Source: Chloroflexota bacterium (GTDB lineage Bacteria; Chloroflexota; Anaerolineae; UBA2200). From it: a stretch of 64,000 nucleotides of DNA. The stretch spans positions 1 through 64,000 of the forward strand of contig JACIWW010000009.1 in the NCBI GenBank assembly GCA_014360905.1, given 5' to 3'. Numbering within the stretch: position 1 is the stretch's first letter; every line of letters starts with the position of its first letter. Positions 34,104 to 43,249 of the stretch are shown here, one piece after another. The translations under genes were made by a program, and so were the position numbers. The notes under the pieces were generated by a model that made no database searches, was not told the origin of the DNA, and saw only the letters and a program-made list of their open reading frames with translations.

Positions 34104-35634
34104 CCATTCTGACCTGTCAAAAGATGACTGGCCTATAGCACGGAACAAGTCCATCCATCCCTTCTTCCTCTTGATCCTGCTCTTTTACCTTGCTGTGGCC
34201 ACTCTCTATGCCTGGCAGACGCCCAAATGGCAAGCTCCCGATGAGCCGGCTCATTTCAACTATATCCAGTATGTCGCAGAGCAGCACCAATTCCCCGTAC
34301 TGCAGCCAGGCGATTATCCCGCTCAATATCTAGAGGAGATCAAGACAAACAAGTTCCCGCCGCACATGTCCATCGCCCCCATCCGCTACGAATTCCACCA
34401 GCCTCCCCTGTACTACGTGCTGGCAGCTATCCTGTACCGCCTTACAGCAGGCCTGCCCTTCGCGGCACAGTTCCTAGCGTTGCGGCTCTTTTCCGTCGCT
34501 ACAGGGGCAGGCATACTATTGGTTACATACTGCCTGATCCAGGCTATCTTCCCCCGCAGCCTATTCATTCCCTTGGCTGCCACAGCCTTCGTCGCCGTTG
34601 TGCCCATGCACTTAGCCATAACCGCCGCGATGAACAACGATGCCCTGGCTGAGCTTCTCATGCTGTTGATGCTATACCTGTCCGTGCGTACCATCCAGGA
34701 AGGGCTTGCACCCAGACGCGCTTTGCTCACCGGCATCCTGCTAGGACTAGTGCTTCTGACTAAGACTACGATTTACCTGCTGGCCATAGGCGCAGTTGTT
34801 ATGTCCATTCTGTGGCAGCAGGAATCCCCATGCGCACTTTCCGTCACAAAACCGCTGGCGAAAGGGCGCTACCTGCTATATGTGTTCGCACTCGCCCTGC
34901 TCATCGCTGCGCCATGGTTTGTGCGCAACGCATTGCTCTATGGCGGAATGGACATCCTGGGGTGGCAACGGCATGACGCCATCGTAGCAGGACAGTTGCG
35001 CACTGCAGAGCTGTGGGCGCAAATAGGGCCGCTGTCCTTTGCTCAGCGCTTCATCCGCACGACCTTCAACAGCTTTTGGGCTCAATTTGGCTGGATGGGT
35101 GTGCCCGTTGACGAGCGTATCTACTTAGCGCTGGCGCTGTTCACGGCCGTGATCGGAATCGGCTGTGTCCTCTTCCTCATCCGGCTGAGACAAGGACAAA
35201 TAGAATTGACCCCAGTTCAAAAAAACGCATTGCTGTTGATGGCGGTCGTCGCTTTGCTCAGCACTTTGACCTATTTTGCCTATAACCTCAAGTTCGTACA
35301 GCATCAAGGTCGTTATCTGTTCACCGCTGTGGGTGCACTGTCCCTGGGAGCAGCCCTTGGCCTGCAAGAACTGTTGCGGCCATCAACTGCGCGCTGGTTG
35401 ACCATTGTTTTGCTGTTGATCAGCTTGCTTCTGCTCATTCAAGGACTGCTGAGTGGGGATATGCACAAGTGGACTCTGGCCGTGCTCGCGCCGGCCATTG
35501 CCTTTTTCGCTGCCGCTGGCTGGTTGCCCACCCGTTGGCAATGGCTGCCGCCCGTGCTGCTCTACACGGCATTCCTTGGTTTGGACTTGCTCTGTCTGTT
35601 TCGTTATATTATCCCTGCACTGAAAATAGCATGA
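34090..35634 (+). CDS. GT-C family membrane glycosyltransferase
   Basis: 514 residues from ATG 34090 (MSAVSHSDLS), overlapping the previous stop. N-terminal helix (FFLLILLFYLAVATLYAW) and then APDEPAHFNYIQYVAEQ, the acidic first-loop motif of this superfamily, followed by FHQPPLYYVLAA. About 11 further helices run to the C-terminus. It probably takes the polyprenyl-phosphate sugar made by the preceding enzyme. Acceptor unknown; protein or glycolipid are both possible. Confidence 0.82.
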   Translation: MSAVSHSDLSKDDWPIARNKSIHPFFLLILLFYLAVATLYAWQTPKWQAPDEPAHFNYIQYVAEQHQFPVLQPGDYPAQYLEEIKTNKFPPHMSIAPIRYEFHQPPLYYVLAAILYRLTAGLPFAAQFLALRLFSVATGAGILLVTYCLIQAIFPRSLFIPLAATAFVAVVPMHLAITAAMNNDALAELLMLLMLYLSVRTIQEGLAPRRALLTGILLGLVLLTKTTIYLLAIGAVVMSILWQQESPCALSVTKPLAKGRYLLYVFALALLIAAPWFVRNALLYGGMDILGWQRHDAIVAGQLRTAELWAQIGPLSFAQRFIRTTFNSFWAQFGWMGVPVDERIYLALALFTAVIGIGCVLFLIRLRQGQIELTPVQKNALLLMAVVALLSTLTYFAYNLKFVQHQGRYLFTAVGALSLGAALGLQELLRPSTARWLTIVLLLISLLLLIQGLLSGDMHKWTLAVLAPAIAFFAAAGWLPTRWQWLPPVLLYTAFLGLDLLCLFRYIIPALKIA

Positions 35635-35676
35635 TCCTATGTGCGTCAGCACGCTCTGGCTAGAAAGGAGGCGATG

Positions 35677-36624
35677 ATGGAAAGCGACATCTGTGTCTTT
35701 AGCGGAAGCGCACACCGTGAATTGGCTGAGGAAATTTGTTCCCTGCGTGGCATACCTCTGAGCCCTTCGGTCACCCGTCATTTTCACAATGACAACCTCT
35801 ACGTCCAATTACAAGAGCCTGTGCGCGAGCGCGATGTTTTCATCATCCAACCCTTCTACCCACCCCCGGTGAGCGACCGCGTTCTCGAACTGCTCCTGAT
35901 GCTCGACGCTGCCCGTTCTGCTTCGGCCAAGCGCGTTACCGCCGTTATACCCTATTACTCTTATAGCCGCTCCGACAAGAAGGATGAGCCGCGCATCTCC
36001 ATCGCTGGTCGGCTCATCGCAGACCTGCTCGTTACCGCTGGCGCACAGCGCATCTTGACCATGACCCTGCATTCCCCACAGGTACATGGCTTCTTCAGCG
36101 TGCCCACGGATCACCTCAGTTCCATGCCGGTATTTGCCAGCTACTTCCGTGATAAAGACCTAACCGACACAGTGATCGTCACTCCAGACATCGGGCACGC
36201 CAAAAGAGCTGCTGAACTAGCGCGGGAATTGCACTTGCCTGTGGCTGCTGTCAGTAAGAAGCGCATTGATGACACCACGGTAGTAACAGAAGGGCTGATT
36301 GGCGAAGTGCGCGGCAAGAAAGTCATCCTCATTGATGATGAAATCGCCGTAGGCACATCCATGATCGAAGCAATCAAACTGTTGCGCAACTATGGCGTGG
36401 AACAAGCCACACTTGTCTGCACTCACGGCATCTTCTGCGGCCCAGCGATCGAGAACTTCAAAGCCATGCCTGAAATCAAATCCATCGTTACCACGAACAC
36501 CGTCCCCATCCCGCCAGAGAAGCGCATCCCTTGTATGGAAATCCTATCCGTAGCTCCGCTCTTCGCCGAGGCCATCCGCCGCATCCACGAGGGAGAAACC
36601 ATGCAACCCCTCTTCGCATATTAG
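35677..36624 (+). CDS. prs: ribose-phosphate diphosphokinase (PRPP synthetase)
   Basis: 315 residues from ATG 35677, five bases after AAGGAGG; an adjacent ATG at 35674 is too close. Makes PRPP for nucleotide, His and Trp synthesis. CVFSGSAHRELAEEI, a flexible catalytic loop (YYSYSRSDKKDEPRIS), TLHSPQVHGFF and the PRPP-binding VILIDDEIAVGTSM are visible. The loop and PRPP motif differ in detail from the enterobacterial enzyme (SDKKDEP, DDEIAVGTS), as in other class I variants. PRPP is also the co-substrate of the PyrFE fusion at 5.5 kb. Confidence 0.88.
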   Translation: MESDICVFSGSAHRELAEEICSLRGIPLSPSVTRHFHNDNLYVQLQEPVRERDVFIIQPFYPPPVSDRVLELLLMLDAARSASAKRVTAVIPYYSYSRSDKKDEPRISIAGRLIADLLVTAGAQRILTMTLHSPQVHGFFSVPTDHLSSMPVFASYFRDKDLTDTVIVTPDIGHAKRAAELARELHLPVAAVSKKRIDDTTVVTEGLIGEVRGKKVILIDDEIAVGTSMIEAIKLLRNYGVEQATLVCTHGIFCGPAIENFKAMPEIKSIVTTNTVPIPPEKRIPCMEILSVAPLFAEAIRRIHEGETMQPLFAY

Positions 36625-36628
36625 CGCA

Positions 36629-38176
36629 ATGAAATGGGCAGCGATCGCAGCAACAAAGCGCATATTGGCTCTTGAGCAGGGAGCAGCCATCAAAGATTGG
36701 GGTGGCAAGCTCCCTATTGCTCTGCTCTACCCCAATACGTACTACGTGGGCATGTCCAGCCTAGCCATGCATGCCCTCTATTACATGCTGAATACACGTC
36801 CCGACATTGTCTGCGAACGCGTCTTCTGCGGTTACCGGCGGCTGCAATGCATGCCCGCTCCACTCTCCCTGGAAACCCAACGACCGCTGAACGAATTTGC
36901 TGTTATCGCAGTTTCGTTCTCCTTCGAACTGGATTATCTCAACTTTGTCGCATTGCTGCACAGCAGCAGCATTCCTCCATCAGCCGCCGAACGCGACGAG
37001 AGTTTCCCTCTCCTGCTTGCCGGGGGGCCTGCTGTGTCGGCCAATCCCGAGCCTTTGGCTGAACTGTGCGATGCGTTCGTCATTGGTGAAGTAGAGGAGA
37101 TTCTGCCTCGCCTCCTGGATGCGCTGCACATAGGCATCACGGGCTGCCGAGCCGCATTGCTGCAAGTGCTGAGCGAGATACCTGGCGTGTACGTGCCAAC
37201 CAAGCGGGATGCCAGTCCTCCCGCACTCCGTATCCAACGCCAATGGGTGCGCAACCTCGACCTCTACCCGACCCATACGCGCATCTTCACCCATGCCACC
37301 GAGTTTGGCGACATGCACCTGATGGAGATTGCCCGAGGTTGTGGACGGGGCTGCCGCTTTTGTCTGGCAGGCTGTCTGTACCGACCGCCCCGTGAGCGCA
37401 GTGCGGCAAACCTGCTCGAACAGGCGCGCTGGGGGCAGAGATTCCGCACCAAAGTCGGCTTAGTCAGCGCCGCAGTATCCGATTATGCACAAATTGAGGA
37501 ACTGGTGAGCGGTTTGCAAGACATGGGCATGCAGCTCTCTGTGTCTTCGCTGCGTGTTGACCCACTGCCCGAAGCGCTGCTCGCAGCACTGGCAGCCAGT
37601 GGCTCTCGTACCCTCACGATAGCGCCTGAAGCAGGTTCGGAGCGACTGCGCAGAGCCATCAACAAAAGGATCCCCACCCAGGACATCTTTTATGCTACGG
37701 AGCAAGCCTCGCGCTATGGATTCAGTGAATTGAAGCTGTACTTCATGGTGGGGCTTCCTGGCGAAGAGGAGGAAGATATACAGGCCATTGTCTCACTGGT
37801 GCAGCAAGTGAGCACTGCCTTTCGCGGGCGTGTCCTAGTCAGTGTTGCACCCTTTGTGCCCAAAGCCCACACGCCTTTCGAACGGCAGGCTATGGCCCCC
37901 ACCACTACACTGCAACGCCGCCTGCGCTGGCTCCAGAACGCCTTACAGGACATCAACGTGCGCATGGCATCGGAGAGCCTGGCTTGGGCTACGGTACAAG
38001 CCGTGCTGGCACGTGGCGACCGGCGACTTGGCGCGGTCTTGGCTTCCTTACACGCGCCATCGCTGTCCGATTGGAAAAGAGCCTTGTCCGAACATGGCTT
38101 GCAGAGCGAGCACTACACCCGTGCGCGCCAAGCCGATGAACCTCTACCATGGAGCTTTATCCGCATGCAGCCATAA
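36629..38176 (+). CDS. radical SAM protein of the YgiQ/TIGR03960-like group
   Basis: 515 residues. The N-terminal part (PIALLYPNTYYVGMSSLAMH, LLAGGPAVSANPEP, IGEVEEILPRLLDAL) resembles B12-binding-like domains without an obvious cobalamin His motif. The radical SAM core has MEIARGCGRGCRFC, with the Cys-x3-Cys-x2-Cys cluster ligands, then TIAPEAGSERLRRAINK and LYFMVGLPGEEEEDI. ATG 36629 follows prs by four bases with no ribosome site, so it may be translated by re-initiation. The reaction is not known. Confidence 0.8.
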   Translation: MKWAAIAATKRILALEQGAAIKDWGGKLPIALLYPNTYYVGMSSLAMHALYYMLNTRPDIVCERVFCGYRRLQCMPAPLSLETQRPLNEFAVIAVSFSFELDYLNFVALLHSSSIPPSAAERDESFPLLLAGGPAVSANPEPLAELCDAFVIGEVEEILPRLLDALHIGITGCRAALLQVLSEIPGVYVPTKRDASPPALRIQRQWVRNLDLYPTHTRIFTHATEFGDMHLMEIARGCGRGCRFCLAGCLYRPPRERSAANLLEQARWGQRFRTKVGLVSAAVSDYAQIEELVSGLQDMGMQLSVSSLRVDPLPEALLAALAASGSRTLTIAPEAGSERLRRAINKRIPTQDIFYATEQASRYGFSELKLYFMVGLPGEEEEDIQAIVSLVQQVSTAFRGRVLVSVAPFVPKAHTPFERQAMAPTTTLQRRLRWLQNALQDINVRMASESLAWATVQAVLARGDRRLGAVLASLHAPSLSDWKRALSEHGLQSEHYTRARQADEPLPWSFIRMQP

Positions 38177-38231
38177 CACACGCCTTCCGTTTTCCTATGC
38201 ACTTTCTCACACAGGAGCATTAATAGAAACC

Positions 38232-39251
38232 ATGACCCTAACCGAAGAAACCATCCGCTATCTACCCAAAATTGAACTGCACGTGCATCTCGACACATCC
38301 GTTCGCCCGCAAACAGTGCGCGAACTGGGCGAAGAACAGGGCATTGACCTGCCAGACGACCTGGAGGCAGCGCTCATCGCACCCCCTATTTGTGAAAACC
38401 TGGCTGATTATCTGACGCGCGTAGTGACAGCGCTGCAAGTGCTGCAGACAGCCCCTGCTCTGGAGCGTGTGGCCTACGAACTGGTACAGGATATGGCAGC
38501 AGAGCACATCGTCTATGCCGAGATCCGCTATGCCCCTCAGTTATGCATACGACGCGGCCTTTCCATGCAACAAGTCATTGATGCCGTCGCAGCAGGGCTT
38601 CAGGCAGCTCGCACGGACTTTGGCGTACGCACGGGACAAATCATCTGCTGCCTGCGCCATGACCCATCGGCACTGAGCCACGAAGTAGCCCAGTATGCCA
38701 TCCAAAACTGGTGCCCGGGCAAAGTAGTAGGGCTGGACCTGGCTGCTGATGAAGCGGAACACAGTGGCTTTCCTCACCGTACCGCCTTCCGCCTGGCACG
38801 CGGCGTGGGCATGCCACGTACTGTCCACGCTGGTGAAGCTGCTGGAGCAGAGAGCATCCGCGAAGCCATCCATCTGCTGAGGGCGCAGCGTCTAGGCCAT
38901 GGCGTCCATCTGGAAGAAGACCCCACGCTGTTCGCCCCGGTGCGGGAAAACCACATCAGCCTGGAGATGTGCCCCACCAGCAACGTGCAAACACGCGCCG
39001 TGAACAGTTTAGCCGAGCATCCTATTGACCGTTACCTGAAACTTGGCCTGCCCGTTACCGTGAATACCGATGGCCGCACTACTTCCAACACCACGCTGAC
39101 CCAGGAGTATGGAAAACTAGTCAGGCAATTTGGTTGGGGTTTGTCAGAAATTCAGCATACCGTGCTGACTGCCGCACGCAGCACCTTCGCCAGCGAAGAA
39201 GAAAGACAAGAATTATGTCGCATCATCCTCGACCAGTGGCCGCAAGCATGA
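38232..39251 (+). CDS. add: adenosine deaminase
   Basis: 339 residues from ATG 38232; the longer frame back to 37842 lies inside the radical SAM gene. Hydrolyses adenosine to inosine. Metal site: LPKIELHVHLD (His17, His19), VHAGEAAGAES (His and catalytic Glu), LGHGVHLEED, EMCPTSNVQT and VTVNTDGRTTSNTTLTQEY. The usual Asp-Asp of NTDDP is Asp-Gly here; the first, metal-binding Asp is kept, and this resembles the subgroup with NTDNR. Its stop overlaps the start of the next gene as ATGA. Confidence 0.88.
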   Translation: MTLTEETIRYLPKIELHVHLDTSVRPQTVRELGEEQGIDLPDDLEAALIAPPICENLADYLTRVVTALQVLQTAPALERVAYELVQDMAAEHIVYAEIRYAPQLCIRRGLSMQQVIDAVAAGLQAARTDFGVRTGQIICCLRHDPSALSHEVAQYAIQNWCPGKVVGLDLAADEAEHSGFPHRTAFRLARGVGMPRTVHAGEAAGAESIREAIHLLRAQRLGHGVHLEEDPTLFAPVRENHISLEMCPTSNVQTRAVNSLAEHPIDRYLKLGLPVTVNTDGRTTSNTTLTQEYGKLVRQFGWGLSEIQHTVLTAARSTFASEEERQELCRIILDQWPQA

Positions 39252-40030
39252 TTCGACGCATAGCAAACAGCATCGTCTTCTATCAATTTGCTTCCTTGAC
39301 CCACTACGAAGAACTATTGCACGCTGTCTTCACACGCATAGGCGGGACCAGCCAAGGCTCATTCCAGAGCCTCAACGTGGGGCATTTCATCGGGGATGAT
39401 GACACAGCCGTGCAGTCCAACCATGAGCGCATCTTCCAGACCTTGGGCATCAAAGCGGACACCGTCGTTACTGCCCGCCAAGTGCATGGCGAACACGTAG
39501 CCGTCGTCGGTGCTGCCCAGTGGGGGACCATCATGCCGGCAACCGATAGCCTCGTCAGTGCGGAGCGCGGCACTGCCCTCTTGCTGCGCTTTGCTGATTG
39601 CGTGCCGTTGATGCTCTACGATCCATCACGCCACGCCATTGGCTTGGTGCATGTCGGCTGGCGCGGCCTATTTGCTGACGTAGTGTTGAATACCGTGGCA
39701 GCATTGCGGCAGGCATTTGCCTGCAACCCATGCCATCTCGTTGCCGGCATCGGCCCAGCCATCGGCCCTTGCTGCTATGAAGTCGGTCCTGAAGTGGTGG
39801 CGCAAGTCGAGCAAGCCTTTGGGGCTGGCAGCGACCTCCTGCTACCCCAGCCAAATGGAACAGTCCATTTCGACTTGCCTGGGGCAGTGCGTCGGCAGTT
39901 ACAAGACCTAGGCGTGACACAAATCGAGGATAGCGGACTGTGCACCAGTTGCCACACCGCCGAATTCTTCTCCCATCGTGCGGAGCATGGCCGTACCGGT
40001 CGCTTCGCCGCCATGTTGGCTCTACGCTGA
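39248..40030 (+). CDS. pgeF: PgeF/YfiH-family multicopper polyphenol oxidoreductase-like protein (laccase domain)
   Basis: 260 residues from ATG 39248, overlapping add by four bases; the longer frame to 39134 is inside add. Metal-site patterns of the DUF152 fold: VVTARQVHGEHVAVV (His), LRFADCVPLMLYDP (Cys) and LVHVGWRGLFADVV (His). Family members include peptidoglycan-editing factors and, in animals, FAMIN, with adenosine deaminase and purine nucleoside phosphorylase activities. Coupling to adenosine deaminase favours a nucleoside role over a cell-wall one, which is inference. Confidence 0.85.
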   Translation: MIRRIANSIVFYQFASLTHYEELLHAVFTRIGGTSQGSFQSLNVGHFIGDDDTAVQSNHERIFQTLGIKADTVVTARQVHGEHVAVVGAAQWGTIMPATDSLVSAERGTALLLRFADCVPLMLYDPSRHAIGLVHVGWRGLFADVVLNTVAALRQAFACNPCHLVAGIGPAIGPCCYEVGPEVVAQVEQAFGAGSDLLLPQPNGTVHFDLPGAVRRQLQDLGVTQIEDSGLCTSCHTAEFFSHRAEHGRTGRFAAMLALR

Positions 40031-40043
40031 TGTCCCTCTGCTT

Positions 40044-40072
40044 TTGACGCATCTTCATTCCTGCCTTATAAT
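40044..40072 (+). promoter_or_regulatory. promoter before the unknown 153-residue gene
   Basis: TTGACG at 40044-40049, 17-nt spacer, TATAAT at 40067-40072. The leader to the ATG at 40234 is about 155 nt and contains a small ORF. Confidence 0.7.
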
Positions 40073-40101
40073 AACGAAAATTAGGAGCATCTTGACAACC
40101 A

Positions 40102-40194
40102 ATGCACATAGTTGCAGAGCAAATTGAATTCCACACACGTGTCCTTCCAGCAGGAGAAACGGATTGCGTAAAACATTATGTAGCGAGTCGTTAG
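40102..40194 (+). CDS. possible 30-residue leader ORF
   Basis: ATG 40102 to TAG 40192-40194 encodes MHIVAEQIEFHTRVLP and 14 further residues. It lies between the promoter at 40044 and the gene at 40234. The only ribosome-like site (AGGAG at 40084) is 13 bases away. It may be chance. Confidence 0.25.
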   Translation: MHIVAEQIEFHTRVLPAGETDCVKHYVASR

Positions 40195-40233
40195 CAACCG
40201 TAGTTTTGGAGGCCATAAGGAGGGCCAGCCAAT

Positions 40234-40695
40234 ATGGAAACTCAAATGAATAAGATTGTGCAAGGCATGACCCAGATCAACCTGCTCATCGTGCAGTTAG
40301 GCGACTACTACATGTCCCATCCCACTCCCCAGAACGAGATACTCCTCAAGGTCTCGCTGTTCCTAGGGGCTTACAACGCGGCCCTCGACTATCTTGTGCG
40401 CGCACCTTCTTTTGGCGAGGCAGAGATCAACGATCTCATCGAGATCCTTCAGCCCCATGACCCTGATGAGGCAGCCCTCCTGCAGCAAATTCTCCCTCAG
40501 CTTCAAGCCGTCGTCCTGCCCGAACATCGCCAGGAACTCCGACAGGCGTATGCTAACCGACTGATGAAGTCCCTGAACATGAACTTTGATCTAGGCAGAC
40601 AGTTGCTGCGTGCCAGAGAGATGAGAGACCAGGGCGCGTCCGATGCGGAAATCGAACACGCTATCAAGTCCGCCATGCCGGACAATCCGTTCTAA
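40234..40695 (+). CDS. uncharacterised 153-residue helical protein
   Basis: I do not recognise this family. ATG 40234 has AAGGAGG about ten bases upstream; a second ATG at 40249 is possible. No signal peptide or membrane helix. The sequence looks mostly helical and acidic in the middle (INDLIEILQPHDPDEAALLQ), with a basic Arg-rich end (RQLLRAREMRDQGASDAEI). It starts 200 bases after pgeF with its own promoter and ends about 100 bases before the flavodiiron protein gene. Confidence 0.7.
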   Translation: METQMNKIVQGMTQINLLIVQLGDYYMSHPTPQNEILLKVSLFLGAYNAALDYLVRAPSFGEAEINDLIEILQPHDPDEAALLQQILPQLQAVVLPEHRQELRQAYANRLMKSLNMNFDLGRQLLRAREMRDQGASDAEIEHAIKSAMPDNPF

Positions 40696-40801
40696 GTGAA
40701 CAAATATGAATAGCCAGTCCGACTCAAATGGATTTTCGTCCGAGTTGGAGAGCAGGCCTGGCTTCGCTATTAGATCAACTATGTGCAATAGGAGGCACAT
40801 A

Positions 40802-41977
40802 ATGAAAGCAAGAAAGATAAGGGAGAATCTGTATTGGATGGGAGCTGTTGATTGGGACCGCCGGCTCTTTGATTCCTTGATTCCCCTGCCCGACGGGACC
40901 AGTTACAACGCCTATCTAGTCCAAGGAAGAGATAAAGTAGCACTGCTGGACACTGTTGACCCGACAATGACGCACATCCTCATGCACCAGTTAGAAAACG
41001 TGCCACGCCTGGACTATGTCGTCGCACACCACGCCGAGCAAGATCACTCCGGAGCCATCCCCCACGTCCTGGATAAATACGAGAACGCCCAAGTCGTTAC
41101 CACGCCCAAGGGCAAGGGAATGCTTGTGGATCTCCTCTGCATTCCAGAAGAAAGAATCCTCACCATGGAAGACGGTGAGACTCTATCATTGGGTGGTAGG
41201 ACACTGGAGTTCATTCATACGCCTTGGGTCCACTGGCCAGAGACGATGGTGACCTACCTGCCGGAGGAGCGCATTCTGTTCACCTGCGATTTCTTTGGTT
41301 CGCACCTCGCCACGACTGACCTGTACGTCACCGATGAGTGGCGCGTCTATGAAGCAGCCAAACGCTACTATGCAGAGATCATGATGCCCTTCCGCAAGGT
41401 CATCCGCAAGAATCTGGAGAAGATTGAGGGGCGTGATATTGACCTGATTGCCCCCAGCCACGGCCCAATCTACGACCGTCCGTCTTTTATCCTGGATGCA
41501 TACCGAGATTGGGTTTCAGAAAAGCCTAAGAATATCGTGGTCTTGCCTTACGTCTCCATGCATGGCAGTACTAGGAGGATGGTGGAACACTTGGTCGGTG
41601 CACTGGCTGAACGAGGCATCACGGTACACCAGTTCGATCTGGCCGCCACCGACATCGGCAAGTTGGCCATTGCCCTGGTGGACGCTGCCACCATGGTCAT
41701 CGGCACACCCACGGTGCACATCGGTCCACATCCCAATGTATTCTACGCTGCCTATCTAGCCAACGCACTGCGACCCAAACTGAAATTCGCGACCATCATT
41801 GGTTCTTACGGCTGGAGCAGCAAGGTTATCGAACAAATTGCCGTCTTGATCCCCAACCTGGAGGTCGAGGTTCTGGATCCTGTCCTATGTAAGGGATTCC
41901 CCAGGGAAGCAGATTTTCAGGCTTTGGATAGACTGGCAGCCACTATTGCGGACAAACACCGAGGTCTGAACCTATAA
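40802..41977 (+). CDS. A-type flavoprotein / flavodiiron protein
   Basis: 391 residues from ATG 40802, with AGGAGG six bases upstream; the longer frame to 40706 has none. Reduces O2 (or NO) to protect anaerobic metabolism, using electrons from rubredoxin or a similar carrier. N-terminal metallo-beta-lactamase-like domain with the diiron ligands HHAEQDHSG (His77, Glu79, Asp81, His82), His144 (TPWVHWPE), Asp163 (TCDFFGSH) and APSHGPIY. A flavodoxin domain (from about residue 245) shows VVLPYVSMHGSTRRM for FMN binding. No rubredoxin gene is adjacent. Supports an anaerobic or microaerophilic host. Confidence 0.92.
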   Translation: MKARKIRENLYWMGAVDWDRRLFDSLIPLPDGTSYNAYLVQGRDKVALLDTVDPTMTHILMHQLENVPRLDYVVAHHAEQDHSGAIPHVLDKYENAQVVTTPKGKGMLVDLLCIPEERILTMEDGETLSLGGRTLEFIHTPWVHWPETMVTYLPEERILFTCDFFGSHLATTDLYVTDEWRVYEAAKRYYAEIMMPFRKVIRKNLEKIEGRDIDLIAPSHGPIYDRPSFILDAYRDWVSEKPKNIVVLPYVSMHGSTRRMVEHLVGALAERGITVHQFDLAATDIGKLAIALVDAATMVIGTPTVHIGPHPNVFYAAYLANALRPKLKFATIIGSYGWSSKVIEQIAVLIPNLEVEVLDPVLCKGFPREADFQALDRLAATIADKHRGLNL

Positions 41978-41982
41978 AGCAA

Positions 41983-42009
41983 TAGGGGCGCGGTTCCATC
42001 GCACCCCTA
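41983..42009 (+). other. hairpin after the flavodiiron gene
   Basis: TAGGGGCGCG (41983-41992) pairs with CGCACCCCTA (42000-42009) with one mismatch and a 7-base loop. No T tract follows, so it is only a possible transcription end. Confidence 0.45.
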
Positions 42010-42047
42010 GAGAAGCAAGCAGCCATTTCTGAGCGAGGAAACGTCCT

Positions 42048-43037
42048 ATGATCCGTATTCTATCCCGTCAAGATGTACAACGTGCCGTAACTATGGCTGA
42101 AGCCATTGATGCAGTCCAAACAGCCTATATCCAACTATCGCAGGGCGAAGCCACTGTTCCCGTGCGTCTAGCACTTCACGTACCAAAGCAAGAAGGTGTC
42201 GTCCTGTACATGCCGGCTTACCTGGCGCGTACAGATGGTCTGGGTGCCAAAATTGCGACTGTGTTCCCTTATAACATCAAAATGGGTTTGCCAACCATCC
42301 ATGCTCTTGTCATCGTTAACGATGCCCAAACTGGCGCACCCATAGCCGTGATAGAAGGGGGATACCTGACTGCCCTGCGCACCGGTGCTGCTTCAGGAGT
42401 AGCCACTCGTTTGCTGGCTCGCCCTGATGCCCGCGTAGTCGCCATCTTTGGTGCAGGAACACAGGGACGAACCCAGTTGGAAGGAGTCTGCGCGGTGCGC
42501 GATATCCAAGAGGTCTGGGTCTATGACCTCAATCCCCAGGCTGTCCAACGTTTCATCGCTGAGATGTCCACACGTGGTGGACACATCCCTTCTCACATCC
42601 GCACCGCCTCCTCGCCATATGAAGCGGTGCGCGAGGCTGACATCATCTGCACCGCCACCACGAGCAAAACTCCCCTCTTTGACGATGCCCATCTAAAACC
42701 CGGTGTGCATATCAACGGCATTGGTGCTTTTACCCCGGAGATGCAAGAGATTCCTGCTGCGACCGTCCAACGCGCACGGGTTATCGTGGATAACGTAGAT
42801 GCCTGCCTGGCTGAAGCCGGCGATTTGATTATCCCTCTGAACCAGGGGCTGATCACTCGCGAGCATCTCGCCGCCGAGATCGGACAGGTGGCGGCGGGTA
42901 TTCGCCCTGGTCGGACGGATCCCCAGCAGATTACCTTTTTCAAATCGGTGGGCAATGCGGTGCAGGACATTTCTGTGGCGCAACTGATCCTACAACGCGC
43001 CGCTGAATTAGGCCTGGGTATCGAGGTGGTGCTATAA
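42048..43037 (+). CDS. ornithine cyclodeaminase / mu-crystallin family protein
   Basis: 329 residues from ATG 42048, with GAGGAAA upstream. The fold of ornithine cyclodeaminase, alanine dehydrogenase and pyrroline-2-carboxylate reductase. N-terminal substrate region (MAEAIDAVQTAYIQLSQGEA, Lys in GAKIATVFP), EGGYLTALRTGAASGVAT, the NAD site VVAIFGAGTQGRTQL and GAFTPEMQEIP. The exact substrate cannot be read from sequence. Followed by proC, so a link to proline from ornithine is plausible. Confidence 0.85.
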   Translation: MIRILSRQDVQRAVTMAEAIDAVQTAYIQLSQGEATVPVRLALHVPKQEGVVLYMPAYLARTDGLGAKIATVFPYNIKMGLPTIHALVIVNDAQTGAPIAVIEGGYLTALRTGAASGVATRLLARPDARVVAIFGAGTQGRTQLEGVCAVRDIQEVWVYDLNPQAVQRFIAEMSTRGGHIPSHIRTASSPYEAVREADIICTATTSKTPLFDDAHLKPGVHINGIGAFTPEMQEIPAATVQRARVIVDNVDACLAEAGDLIIPLNQGLITREHLAAEIGQVAAGIRPGRTDPQQITFFKSVGNAVQDISVAQLILQRAAELGLGIEVVL

Positions 43038-43249
43038 TGTACCTCGCTATATCCATTTCGCATCTCGAGGCCAAATGTGACACCTGGTAAAAAACCACCG
43101 CATCTATCAGGATTGATACCTGGTCTATTTATCGCAAGTCTCTGCCTTGAACGAAGCAGATCTGCATCATGGTCATCGCGGGGGAGACCGCTATTCAGCA
43201 CAATGCTGTGCCAATGGATGCCAAACACTACAAATAGGGGTACAGAAAG
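43038..43249 (+). other. 212-bp leader/intergenic region before proC
   Basis: A TATAAT (43033-43038) overlaps the stop of the previous gene but has no -35 partner at a good distance. Small inverted repeats (GCGG/CCGC, GCACA/TGTGC) are present. No coding sequence seen. Confidence 0.3.

Noticed and set aside
37842-38231. Upstream extension of the adenosine deaminase frame
   Set aside because: It lies inside the radical SAM gene in another frame. Family length and homology begin at 38232.
43038-43249. Possible riboswitch or ncRNA before proC
   Set aside because: Only short, scattered complementarities; nothing matching a class I can name.
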